Shown piece after piece: positions 6,650-14,621 of a DNA stretch of 26,775 nucleotides. The DNA is from CAZUHN01 sp964620535 (lineage in GTDB: Bacteria > UBA8248). Under the pieces are notes generated by a model, which was not told the DNA's origin, searched no databases, and worked only from the letters and a program-made list of their open reading frames with translations. Numbering within the stretch: position 1 is the first letter of the stretch; each line of letters starts with the position of its first letter. The translations under genes and the position numbers were made by a program. The stretch is from assembly GCA_964620535.1 (NCBI GenBank), contig CAZUHN010000113.1:1-26775 (forward strand), written 5' to 3'.

Positions 6650-9247
6650 TTAAAGGAGGCTCATTGGGTCGATGTCGGCGATGAGGCGGGCGGCGCGGAG
6701 GGCGGGTTCCGCAGCGAAGGCGGCGAGGGTGGCCTCTACCTCGGCGTTGAGCCGGGCGGCCGAGGCGGCCTTGATCAGCATGTGGTGGCGATACATCCCC
6801 CGCACCCGGCGGAGGGGGGCGGGGGCGGGGCCGAGGAGTTCGATCGCCCCCGCCGCTTTTCCGCCGAAAACGGACCGCCTCGCCCCTCGCTTCTCCAGGA
6901 ATCCGAGCGCCCACTTCCCGGCCGCGGCCGCGGCGCCGGCCCCCTTACTCTCGAAACGGAGCCGGGCCAACCGCCGGAAGGGGGGGTAGCTCGCCGCCTC
7001 GCGCGCGGCCGCCTCGCGCCCGTAAAAAGAATGGTAGTCGTGCGCCTCGGCGTACCGGACCGCGTAGTGCTCGGGCCGGAAGGTCTGGACGATGACCTCG
7101 CCCGGCAGGTCCGCCCGCCCGGCCCGGCCGGCCACCTGGGTGAGGAGCTGGAAGGTCCTCTCCGCGGCGCGGAAATCCGGAAGGTGAAGCCCCACGTCCG
7201 CCGCCACCACCCCCACCAGAGTGAGGCGGGCGAAGTCATGCCCCTTGGCCACCATCTGGGTCCCGATGAGGATGTCGATCTCCCCCCGCCGCATCCCGCC
7301 CAGAATGTGGTCGTAGGCCCCGGCCCGGCGGGCGGTGTCCCGGTCAAGGCGGCTAATCCGCGCGCCCGGGAATCGGGCGCGGGCAGCCTCCTCCACCCGC
7401 TCGGTCCCGAGGCCGAAGAACCCCACGCGACCGCTCCCGCATCCCGGGCACCGCCCGGGAGGCGGGGCGGTGAAGTCGCAGAGGTGGCACTGGAGGCGGC
7501 GCTCCGCCATGTGGAAGGTAAGCGGAGCCGTGCAGTGCGCGCACTCGGCCGCCGCGCCACAGTCCCGGCAGAGGATGACCGAGGAGAACCCCCGGCGGTT
7601 CAGGAAAAGAAGGGTCTGCTCCCCCCGGGAGAGCCGATCCCCGATCGCCCCGGCCAGCGCGGGGCCGAGGAGGGGGGGAACCTTGGGATCGCTCGCGGGC
7701 AACCTCCGCAGGTCCACCACCTGGACCCGCGGGAGGGGCCGGCCCCCGGGCCGGGCGGGCAGCTCGACGAGGCGGTACTTTTCCTCCACCGCGCGGCGAT
7801 AGCTCTCCAGTGAAGGGGTGGCCGAGCCCAGCACTACCGGCGCGTCCGCCCGCCGAGCCCGGACGATGGCGGTGTCGCGCCCATTGTAGCGGGGGGCCTC
7901 TTCCTGCTTGTAGGAGCCGTCGTGCTCCTCGTCCACGGCGACGAGACCGAGCCGGGCGAGGGGCGCGAAGACGGCCGAGCGCGTCCCCACCACGACCTCC
8001 GCCTCCCCCCGCCGGATCCGCCGCCAGGCGCGCGCGCGCCCGCTCTCGGGAAGGGCGCTGTGCAGGCAAGCGGCGTGCTCCCCGAAGCGCGCCCGGAACC
8101 GGCCGAGGAGCTGGGGGGTGAGGCCGATCTCGGGAACGAGAACGAGGGCCGTCCGGCCGCGGCGGACCGCCTCCTCGGCGAGCCGGAGGTAGACCTCGGT
8201 CTTGCCGCTCCCGGTCACTCCGTGGAGGAGGGTGACCGAGAATTTTTCCGCCTCGATGTCGGCGCGGACCGCCTCGAAGGCCCGCCGCTGGGGGGAGGAC
8301 AGCTCGTGAAGCGGGGCGGGCGGCGGCCCCCCGGCCGGCCCTTCGGCAGACCCTCCGGCCGCGGGAGGGCCCTCCCAGACATCCTCCTCCACGCCGATCC
8401 AGCCCTTTTTCGCCAGCGCGGCGCAAGCGGCCCGCGTCCCGGGCGCGGCGCGCTCCAGGTCGCGGAGCAGGGCGCGCCCATTCGGATGCCCGGCCAGCGC
8501 CTCCAGCGCGGCGGCCTGCCGGGGGGCTTTTTTGCAGAGCGCCGCCCGCTCTTCCGCGTCCGGTCTCCGCAGAAGGCGGACGAACCGCGCCCGGCGAGGG
8601 CCGCCCACCTCCCCGGTGAACCGCTCCGTCAGCCCAGCCCCGGCCAGGCGCTCCAGCGCCCGCCGGGCGCCCCGCCCGTGGGCGGCGGCGAGAGCGCCCG
8701 CCCGCCGGGGCCCTCCGCGTAGGGCGCCGAGAAGGCGCAGCCGGAGGGGAAGGCGGGGGGGTGCCGCCTCCAGCCCCGGGAGCTCCGGCCCCATTCTGCG
8801 CGCAACCCGGCTGGCTTCGCGATCGGCCTCCCGCCGCCCCGCATCGGTGAGGCGGTACTTCTCAACGCCTTTTTTCTCTCGGATCCCGGGGAGGGCGGCC
8901 CGCAGCGTTTCCCCCCACCCGCAGCAGTAGTAGCCCGCCACCCAGCGGGTGAGTTCGATAAGATCCGGGGTGAGGAGGGGTTCGTCCTCGAGCGCCTCGA
9001 ACACATCGCGGTAGACGATGCGCCCGGCACCTGTGGTGTTACCGGCATCGGCGGGGGGGGCGCTGGTGAGGGAGGAGATCACGTAACCGGTCACGCGGCG
9101 GGACCCCAGGGGAACCAGGACGCGCATCCCCGGCACCAGCCTTTCGGCGAGAGAGGCTTCCGCCCGGTAGATGAGGGGTTGGAACCGGGGGAGGTTCAGC
9201 GCGACCTCGACATACTGGTGCAAGGGATCTCCCTTCGCCCCGGCCAT
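6650..9247 (-). CDS. priA: Primosomal protein N' (PriA replication-restart helicase)
   Basis: 865 residues with the PriA layout. The N-terminal 3'-DNA-binding domain (about 10-110) contains VLVPLGSRRVTGYV. A poorly conserved, Ala/Arg-rich linker follows (about 140-310). The helicase has Walker A GVTGSGKT (343-350), motif VPEIGLTPQL, the Walker B box DEEH (439-442) and GSATPSLES. The zinc region holds eight cysteines as four pairs (560, 563, 569, 572, 587, 590, 600, 603). The helicase C-lobe includes GTERVEE, GTQMVAKGHDF and TQVAGRAGR. PriA reloads the replisome at stalled forks. At 865 residues it is longer than the E. coli protein (732), mainly through the linker. It starts one base after the dehydratase stop, so the two are coupled. 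Confidence 0.97.
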   Translation of the reverse strand: MAGAKGDPLHQYVEVALNLPRFQPLIYRAEASLAERLVPGMRVLVPLGSRRVTGYVISSLTSAPPADAGNTTGAGRIVYRDVFEALEDEPLLTPDLIELTRWVAGYYCCGWGETLRAALPGIREKKGVEKYRLTDAGRREADREASRVARRMGPELPGLEAAPPRLPLRLRLLGALRGGPRRAGALAAAHGRGARRALERLAGAGLTERFTGEVGGPRRARFVRLLRRPDAEERAALCKKAPRQAAALEALAGHPNGRALLRDLERAAPGTRAACAALAKKGWIGVEEDVWEGPPAAGGSAEGPAGGPPPAPLHELSSPQRRAFEAVRADIEAEKFSVTLLHGVTGSGKTEVYLRLAEEAVRRGRTALVLVPEIGLTPQLLGRFRARFGEHAACLHSALPESGRARAWRRIRRGEAEVVVGTRSAVFAPLARLGLVAVDEEHDGSYKQEEAPRYNGRDTAIVRARRADAPVVLGSATPSLESYRRAVEEKYRLVELPARPGGRPLPRVQVVDLRRLPASDPKVPPLLGPALAGAIGDRLSRGEQTLLFLNRRGFSSVILCRDCGAAAECAHCTAPLTFHMAERRLQCHLCDFTAPPPGRCPGCGSGRVGFFGLGTERVEEAARARFPGARISRLDRDTARRAGAYDHILGGMRRGEIDILIGTQMVAKGHDFARLTLVGVVAADVGLHLPDFRAAERTFQLLTQVAGRAGRADLPGEVIVQTFRPEHYAVRYAEAHDYHSFYGREAAAREAASYPPFRRLARLRFESKGAGAAAAAGKWALGFLEKRGARRSVFGGKAAGAIELLGPAPAPLRRVRGMYRHHMLIKAASAARLNAEVEATLAAFAAEPALRAARLIADIDPMSLL

Positions 9248-9248
9248 C

Positions 9249-10259
9249 TCAATGCGCGGCGGGGACGCCCCCCGCGAGAATGATCTTCAGGTTCTCCGCC
9301 GTCAGGTTGCGTCCGCTCACGACGGCGGCCACCTTCCTGCCCTGCAGATCCATCTTCATGGCGGCGGCGGTCGCGGCGGCGCCCGCCCCCTCGGCGATGG
9401 TCCGCGTCTCGGCGACGAGCAGGCGGATGGCCTCGCACATCTCCTCCTCGCTGACGAGGATCATCTCGTCCACGAACTTCCAGATCATCCCCATGGGGAA
9501 CTCGAAGGGGACCCGGGTGGCAAGGCCGTCGGCGAAGGTGGCGGCCGAGGGCTGGGAGCACATCTCCCGAGCCAGGTAGCTTTCGTAGACGGCGGGGGCG
9601 TTCCGGGCCTGGACCCCGACGAGGTGGATCCGCGGGTTGATGGTCTTGGCGACCAGCCCCGCCCCGCAAATCCCGCTCCCCGCCCCGACGGGCACGATGA
9701 GGACCTCCACCTCCGGGAGCGCCTCCAGAATCTCGAGGGCGTACGTCCCAACCCCCGCGATGAGGAGGGGCTCGTTCGCCGAGTGGACGTAGCGGTGTCC
9801 TTTGGTCCGAGCCCGCTCCTCGCACCACTCGCGGGCCTCGTCAAAGTCTGCCCCGACCAGGGGGACCTCGGCCCCGAGGGCCCGCATGGCCGCCACCTTG
9901 TCCGGATTCGAGCCCTCGGGGGCGACGATGGTGGCCGCGACGCCGAACGCCCGGGCGGCGTAGGCGATGGACTGGCCGTGGTTACCGGTCGAGGCGGTGA
10001 TCAGCCCCCGGCCGCGGTCCTCGGGGGTGAGCCTCGAGACCAGGTTGATCCCCCCCCGCACCTTGAAGGCACCGACGGGCTGCATGGACTCGAACTTCAG
10101 GAAGTAGCGGCAGCCGAAGCGCTCCGAGAGGGAGAGGATCTCGTGAAAGGGGGTGGGGGAAAGATCCTTGCGGACGGCTTTCCGGGCGCTCAGGACATCC
10201 TCGAAGGCGAGCTCGCGCAAGTTGAGTCTCCGGATTGGAGGGCGGGCACGAGGGCGCAT
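9249..10259 (-). CDS. PLP-dependent serine/threonine dehydratase
   Basis: 336 residues of the fold-type II PLP family, the size of short catabolic threonine dehydratases and serine racemases without the C-terminal ACT domain. The PLP lysine is in MQPVGAFKVRGG. STGNHGQSIAYAARAFG is the substrate/PLP loop, closer to the SSGNHGQ form of serine racemase-type enzymes than to the SAGNHAQG of IlvA. The phosphate-binding loop is VPVGAGSGICGAG in place of the usual GGGGL. The likely reaction is deamination of L-threonine or L-serine to the 2-oxo acid. It overlaps nothing and its stop is one base before priA. The upstream ribosome site is poor, so the start could be slightly further in. Confidence 0.88.
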   Translation of the reverse strand: MRPRARPPIRRLNLRELAFEDVLSARKAVRKDLSPTPFHEILSLSERFGCRYFLKFESMQPVGAFKVRGGINLVSRLTPEDRGRGLITASTGNHGQSIAYAARAFGVAATIVAPEGSNPDKVAAMRALGAEVPLVGADFDEAREWCEERARTKGHRYVHSANEPLLIAGVGTYALEILEALPEVEVLIVPVGAGSGICGAGLVAKTINPRIHLVGVQARNAPAVYESYLAREMCSQPSAATFADGLATRVPFEFPMGMIWKFVDEMILVSEEEMCEAIRLLVAETRTIAEGAGAAATAAAMKMDLQGRKVAAVVSGRNLTAENLKIILAGGVPAAH

Positions 10260-10341
10260 CTCTTATAGCAGACTTCACGGCCTCCAGTCCCGCCGCGAAA
10301 CGCGACTTCCGCCGCGGATCCCCGGAAAACCCTCCGCTTCG

Positions 10342-10370
10342 TTGACCGGGGGGGAGGGGCCGCCTACAAT
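10342..10370 (+). promoter_or_regulatory. Sigma70-like promoter for the 10466 gene
   Basis: TTGACC (10342-10347), a spacer of exactly 17 bases and TACAAT (10365-10370) make a good -35/-10 pair in the divergent gap between the dehydratase gene and the small plus-strand gene. The predicted transcription start is near 10377, giving an untranslated leader of about 90 bases. Confidence 0.65.
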
Positions 10371-10465
10371 AATATAAAAGGAAACCGTTGGGCGGGAGCG
10401 CGGCGGAAGGCCCCGCCCGGCGCTTCCGGGTACTTTCGGGTGAATCGTCAAAGGAGGGGTTGGGG

Positions 10466-10795
10466 ATGAAGAGCGCCCTCGAAATTGCGATGGAAAAGAC
10501 CACCAAGATCGGCGAGCGGGCCCGCGAAGAACTCAGCAAGCTCTCTCCCCTGCAGCGCGAAGAGATTGAAGAGATAAAGAAGATCTATGCGGGGAAGATC
10601 GCCGAGAAGGACATTCTTCTTCAGCAAGAGATCATGAAAGGCACCGACGGAGCGCCCGTCGAGGCGGTGGAGGGACACTTTCCGCCCGAGGCGCGGGAGG
10701 CCGTGAACGCCCTCCGCCAACAATTCCGCGAAGAGCGCGAGGCCCTCGAGGCCGAGCGCGACGGAAAAATCGAGACCGTCAAAAAGGACTCTTGA
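10466..10795 (+). CDS. Small coiled-coil protein of unknown function
   Basis: 109 residues with an excellent start: AAAGGAGG at 10450 and ATG at 10466. The protein is highly charged and almost entirely helical in character. A segment of about 45 residues (MEKTTKIGERAREEL onward) and the last ~30 residues (REEREALEAERDGKIETVKKD) have heptad-like hydrophobic spacing. There is no Cys, signal peptide or membrane segment. It has its own promoter and precedes a receiver-like gene by 24 bases, so the two may be one transcription unit. I cannot assign a function. Its shape suggests a soluble scaffold or partner protein. Confidence 0.8.
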   Translation: MKSALEIAMEKTTKIGERAREELSKLSPLQREEIEEIKKIYAGKIAEKDILLQQEIMKGTDGAPVEAVEGHFPPEAREAVNALRQQFREEREALEAERDGKIETVKKDS

Positions 10796-10797
10796 CT

Positions 10798-10820
10798 CGC
10801 CTTTCCCTTTGCGAAAGGCG
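10798..10820 (+). terminator. Intercistronic hairpin
   Basis: CGCCTTTC (10798-10805) and GAAAGGCG (10813-10820) form a perfect 8-bp stem with a 7-base loop directly after the small gene's stop codon. There is no following T run, so it is more likely a partial terminator or 3'-end stabiliser between the two genes than a full intrinsic terminator. Confidence 0.5.
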
Positions 10821-11293
10821 TGCGGCACCCGGCGATCCGGTTCGGTTCCGCACTCCCTCCCGTTGGGAGCCGGCATGAACGACGAGAAAAAACGATACTG
10901 AACTCCATCGGGAAGGAACTTTCCCGCCAGACGATCCGCGACGGCCTGCGGGCCATCGGAAGCAAAGATCTCCTCCTCCGCACTACGGTGAACGACACGG
11001 TGACATCCCTGAAGGGAAACTTGTTCCTGCGACTCCTCATCCTGGACGGGGGCTTCCCCGACGCAATCGAAATCGTCCAGCAGATCCGGAAAGAGCTCGG
11101 AAATAAGCTCAATATCCTCTTCTACGTGGACGGGCCGACGAAGAAGGAAATCATGGCGACGGTCCAGGCCGGGGTGAACGATTTCCTCACCGCTCCCCTC
11201 TCCCAGGCGATGGCCCAGGAAAAAGTCTCCAAAGCGCTCGGGCTCAAAAAGCCGGGGGAGGATGCGACCTCCATCTTCTCCCAGAAACTCTGA
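10820..11293 (+). CDS. Degenerate receiver-like protein, start uncertain
   Basis: The conserved part runs from about 10895. The core LFLRLLILDGGFPDAIEIVQQIRKELGNKLNILFYVDG, then ATVQAGVNDFLTAPLS and a final helix, follows the beta/alpha rhythm of a response-regulator receiver with an Asp at the end of strand 3. The conserved switch Thr/Ser and Lys are not clear, so phosphorylation is uncertain. There is no output domain. The open frame begins at a GTG (10820), but the residues it adds look unnatural. A better start, ATG 10875 after GGGAG, is out of frame unless one more A is put in the six-A run at 10887-10892, when it gives MNDEKKTILNSIGKEL. A frameshift or sequencing error there is likely. 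Confidence 0.6.
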   Translation: MRHPAIRFGSALPPVGSRHERREKTILNSIGKELSRQTIRDGLRAIGSKDLLLRTTVNDTVTSLKGNLFLRLLILDGGFPDAIEIVQQIRKELGNKLNILFYVDGPTKKEIMATVQAGVNDFLTAPLSQAMAQEKVSKALGLKKPGEDATSIFSQKL

Positions 11294-11375
11294 GCCTCCT
11301 CCCGCAGATTTTTTTACAGGTTTTCTGAAACGCACCCCTCTCCGCGGCAGGCGCGCGCCTCCCGAAGAATCCGCC

Positions 11376-12560
11376 TTAGGCGGGGTCGTCGAGCGTCTGG
11401 GCGGTACGCAGGAGGGTGAGGGAGTCGGTCCCGTCGCCGTGCTGGAAGGTGAGGATATCGCGGATGATCTTCTCGGCCGGAAAATCCCGCATGATGCCGG
11501 ACCCGCCGAGGATGTCGGTTGCGAGCGCGATGGACTTGAGGCCCATCTTGTCCGAGAATACCTTGCCGTGGCGTGTGAAGCGGGGGTTGTAGGTCTCGTC
11601 CGCCTCCACCCCCCAGCAAATGCGCCACATGAACTGCTCCGCCACCTCAATGTTCATGAGCATCTCGGAGAGCATGAGCTGGACGGTGGAGTGCTCGATG
11701 ATGGGCTTTCCCCCCTGGATGCGCTCCTTCGCGTGGGCGTGGCAGATGTTAAACAGCCCCCGGGCGAGGCTGGTATTGCAGGCGGCGAGTTCGGCGCTTC
11801 CCCGGAAGACCGAGGCGAACACATCGAAGCCCCCGTTCACCTCCCCGATGACGTCGTCCTTGTGGACCCGCACATTGTCGTAAAAACTCTCGGCGCTCGG
11901 ATAAAGGCGGTAGCCCAGTTTGTTGTGCACCCGCCCGTAGGAGATTCCCTCCTCTTCCCCGTGGACGAGGAAGGCGGTCACTCCCTGGTGCACGGGGGCC
12001 TTGAGGTCGGTGCGGGCAAGGAGAAGAATGAGCTTGGAGAAGCTCGTCAGAGAGGTGAACCGCTTGGTGCCGTTGATGACGTAATGATCCCCATCCCGGA
12101 CCGCCGAGGTCCGCATGCCAAGGGCGGGGTCGGGCTGGCGTAGGATGTTGTCCGAGCCGTACTCGGGTTCGGTCAAAATGATCGAGCAGACGCAGTCGTC
12201 GTCCCCGGCGAACATCTTGAGCCACTTGTCCTTCTGGGCTTGCGTACCGCACTTGGAGACGGCGGTCGAGACCTTCCAGCACTGGCTCAGGCACTTGATG
12301 GTGCCGATCTCGATCTGCCCCCCCGTCCAGAGAGAGAGGGTCTTTGTGGTGGTGTCGGCCCCGATGCCGCCGTATTCCTCGGGAATAGCGATGGTGCGGA
12401 GGCCCACCTGGGAGGCCTTGTTGATCAACTCACCCGGGTAGCAGTCGCGCGAGTCAGGCCGGGCGTCGATCTCGGCCGCGACTGGGGCGACCTCACGCTC
12501 CATGAATTCCCTCGTGAGGTCTCCGATCGCGCGTTGCTCTTCAGTGAAGGGATATTGCAT
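11376..12560 (-). CDS. Acyl-CoA dehydrogenase with Asp at the catalytic-base position
   Basis: 394 residues, the usual length for this flavoprotein family, which oxidises acyl-CoA to enoyl-CoA and passes electrons to ETF. The N-terminal helical domain contains FTEEQRAIGDLTREFMEREV and IPEEYGGIGAD. The middle domain has LTEPEYGSD (130-137) and VINGTKRFTS (161-170). The C-terminal domain has LGGSGIMRDFPAEKIIRD (351-368). At the spot where medium-chain enzymes have the base Glu before Gly-Thr, this protein reads HGDGT, so Asp376 occupies it. That may change chain specificity or mechanism. The start at 12560 (MQYPFTEEQ) fits the family, with GAAGAG a little far upstream. It stands alone, convergent with the receiver-like gene. 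Confidence 0.9.
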   Translation of the reverse strand: MQYPFTEEQRAIGDLTREFMEREVAPVAAEIDARPDSRDCYPGELINKASQVGLRTIAIPEEYGGIGADTTTKTLSLWTGGQIEIGTIKCLSQCWKVSTAVSKCGTQAQKDKWLKMFAGDDDCVCSIILTEPEYGSDNILRQPDPALGMRTSAVRDGDHYVINGTKRFTSLTSFSKLILLLARTDLKAPVHQGVTAFLVHGEEEGISYGRVHNKLGYRLYPSAESFYDNVRVHKDDVIGEVNGGFDVFASVFRGSAELAACNTSLARGLFNICHAHAKERIQGGKPIIEHSTVQLMLSEMLMNIEVAEQFMWRICWGVEADETYNPRFTRHGKVFSDKMGLKSIALATDILGGSGIMRDFPAEKIIRDILTFQHGDGTDSLTLLRTAQTLDDPA

Positions 12561-12687
12561 CGCGTCACTCTTCGAAACATGCAAAAGCGTATGGACAGAG
12601 TTTCGACCGATGGGCCGACCCGATTGCACTAGGATATCATTATCCGGCGCCTTCCCCAACCGGTGCGCACCCCCGGAGGGATTATTC

Positions 12688-12876
12688 GTGCTCTTCGCGA
12701 CGGTCAACGGCATCAACCTCGGCTACCGGACCCAGGGGAAGGGCCGCACCTGGCCCTCGCCCACGGGCTCGCCACCGGCTCCTACACCTAGGAGGGCGCC
12801 GCGGAGGCGCCCCAGGGCCGCTTCCCAGTGGTCGCCTACGACCACCGGGGCCACGGCGCCACAGACAAAGGGTCCG
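12688..12876 (+). pseudogene. N-terminal remnant of an alpha/beta hydrolase
   Basis: GTG 12688 after GGAGGG starts VLFATVNGINLGYRTQGKG. A one-base shift then continues LALAHGLATGSYT, an in-frame TAG where a Trp codon is expected, and EGAAEAPQGRFPVVAYDHRGHGATDKGSG. This is the first third of an alpha/beta hydrolase (oxyanion HG motif and the YDxRGxGxS/T loop). It stops at about 12876, where opposite-strand sequence takes over. The nucleophile and acid regions are absent. Confidence 0.75.
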
Positions 12877-12936
12877 GTAGGTGCCCATGCCGACCTCACC
12901 CACCGGGATTCCGCTCCGATCGATCGGCCTTTTCAT
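12872..12936 (-). pseudogene. N-terminal remnant of an aldo/keto reductase
   Basis: On the minus strand an ATG at 12936 begins MKRPIDRSGIPVGEVGMGTY, which matches the start of aldo/keto reductases (x-LGxTGxxVSxxGxGTW). The match ends within ~21 residues at the junction with the hydrolase fragment. Only the first strand remains. Confidence 0.5.
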
Positions 12937-12939
12937 CAT

Positions 12940-13498
12940 GTGCGGATCGGTATCGAGGGGGCGCCGGAATTTTTCGATGGTCTCCTCGTACATCTCCTGC
13001 CTGCGAAGCTCGATTCCCAGATCGTTGAAGTGATTGTCCTCCTTTTCATATAGCTTTTCGTTCTCGACCAGGTCGGCGAAGACCTCTATTGTCTTCTCCT
13101 TATCGCCTCCGGCGAGGTAGGCCTTGCCCACCGAAGTTCGCTCCGAGGTGTTCCTTGTCGGCCTTGAACGCCTGCTTGCACTCAAACTGGGCGCTGAAGT
13201 GCTCTTTCTTCTCCATATGGATTTCGCCCTGTTGGATATGCTTATCGCGGGTTTTTTCCTCCGCCGTTTTCTCGGGCTCGCTGGACTTTTCTTCCTCTAT
13301 TTTGTTGAACCGCTTCCCGAATACCTCGGGAGAAAACCTGTCGGCCTCCATGCCGGTGGAGGTGCCGCTCAGCTTGAGGTACTCGACGACGACATAACCC
13401 TCCTCGCCCTTGCGCACCCAATACTTGACCTGCTCATGCAGGCCGCCGGTGAGGATCTTCTCCTCGTAGTACACACCCTCCACAAACTCTGCGCTCAC
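12940..13498 (-). pseudogene. Frameshifted and truncated TPR-repeat protein
   Basis: A GTG start at 13498, preceded by GAGAGAGGGG, opens a frame encoding a small N-terminal domain (SAEFVEGVYYEEKILTGG, VKYWVRKGEEGYVVVEYLKLSG), a Glu/Lys-rich linker and the first repeat (QQGEIHMEKKEHFSAQFECKQAF). Near 13131 one base is missing. The frame shifts and continues with TPR-like GKAYLAGGDKEKTIEVFADLVE and LGIELRRQEMYEETIEKFRRPLDTDP, then breaks off at about 12940 into the aldo/keto reductase fragment. Both a frameshift and a lost 3' end are present. The family is a conserved soluble TPR protein that I cannot name. Confidence 0.7.
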
Positions 13499-13606
13499 TT
13501 TAGCCCCTCTCTCTTTTCCAGAACCATGACCGCCCCGGCGAACCGGACAAACGGCATCCCCATTATGAAAATCCGGCGCAATGCCTGCGCGCACCCGGTG
13601 CCGGGC

Positions 13607-14290
13607 TCAGGCGACCGCCTTGCGCAGAATATCCCGGTACCCTTCCAGAACCGCCTCGCCGTAACGGGAAGGAGGGTGAACCTCGACGATCTTTCCGCTC
13701 TCGAACCGCTTCTCCGAGGCGAAGGGATTAAAGAAGGGCTCGCCCGAGGGCAGAAACATCGTCGGGCTCGTCATGGGAAGGCCTTCGTCGTCTCGCCGCC
13801 GTAGCGCCTCCCGGCAGTCCGCCAGGGTCTCCTCTCTGTACCGCTCCCCCTCGACGTCCGCCAGGATGGGCGCGGGATCAAGGCCCGACTCCTCCGCGAG
13901 GGCGCACAGCACGCACGCCTCGTCGATCCGCCGGCCTTCGTAGAAGAAGGCGCGCCGGATCTTCAGGTCGTAAACCCGCGCCCTCTCGGAATCCTGCCTG
14001 TTCGCGCTCAGGTATGCGTCGTAGGCCATCATCGTCGTCCGGACAAATTCCTCGTGCGGCCAGGCCCGGCAGGGAGAGCGCGGCTCCTGCACCGCGATGA
14101 GGGGCCATTCCTGATCCACGATGTGGCGGGACGCAGGTCGATCGTTGATGATTTCCAAGGAAAAGGCGCGCCAGCGCACCGAGAGTCCTTCCCGAAACTC
14201 CGGTAAAACGGCGTCCAGCCGCGCCGCGGCCATGTACGCCCAAGGTCAGTGATATTCGTGAAATATCTCGATGACGGCACCCAACGGCAT
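13607..14290 (-). CDS. DsbA-fold thioredoxin-like selenoprotein (UPWA)
   Basis: The part after the internal TGA reads PWAYMAAARLDAVLPEFREGL and continues as a DsbA/FrnE-like protein: RRIDEACVLCALAEESGLD in the helical insert and SPTMFLPSGEPFFNPF near the cis-Pro side. Upstream in the same frame are ATG 14290 with GGGGAGGG before it and MPLGAVIEIFHEYH, the first beta strand of the fold. TGA (14246-14248, codon 15) follows. Families of this fold have Cys-Pro-Trp-x exactly here, so the TGA replaces the nucleophilic Cys: Sec15-Pro-Trp-Ala. Full length is 227 residues and no signal peptide is seen, so it is cytoplasmic, unlike true DsbA. A hairpin follows the TGA. A likely role is glutathione- or thiol-dependent reduction or isomerisation of an organic substrate. 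A start at 14233 would lose the active site. Confidence 0.82.
14210..14248 (-). promoter_or_regulatory. SECIS-like hairpin of the DsbA-like selenoprotein
   Basis: After the UGA, GCCGC-GGC-GCGGC forms a 5-bp stem (14230-14218) with a GGC apical loop 20 nt from the UGA. An outer stem pairs GGCGT (14240-14236) with ACGCC (14214-14210). The distance is right. The loop has GG but not GGU, so it is less canonical than the CMD element. Confidence 0.55.
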
Positions 14291-14621
14291 TGCCCTCCCC
14301 GCCGGAAAAAGAGAATCCAACCCAAGGTACTTTTTATAGGAGAACCCGGGCTCCAATGCCAGAAACATCTTCTTCCGCCCCGTGACAGTAGAATGGATCC
14401 GAGGGGACGACCCCCGAAATTTTCCTTCCCCCGAAGCCCCATCCCCTCGGAAGGAAGGTGCTCACTCGTGGGAAAAGAAAAACTATAAAAGAATAATTAA
14501 TATAAATAACACTCTCATTCTCTATTAAAACCATCCCTCCCAAATGCTGAAAAACGAACAATATTGTTATAATTCCATGAATTCAGGGACGCGCGCTGAA
14601 CGTTCAGGCTTGGAGGCACCC
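14291..14621. other. Divergent intergenic region with an inverted repeat
   Basis: No gene is supported here. It separates the minus-strand selenoprotein from the plus-strand CoA-binding gene. TCCGAGGGGA (14398-14407) and TCCCCTCGGA (14442-14451) are a perfect 10-bp inverted repeat spaced by 34 bases, lying in the leader of the selenoprotein transcript or acting as a protein-binding site. 14475-14580 is strongly AT-rich and probably holds both promoters. Confidence 0.5.
14565..14573 (+). promoter_or_regulatory. Extended -10 promoter for the CoA-binding gene
   Basis: TGTTATAAT gives a TGn extension plus a perfect TATAAT at 14568-14573. There is no good -35 box, as is common for extended -10 promoters. 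The predicted start near 14580 lies about 40 bases before the ATG at 14622. Confidence 0.55.
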
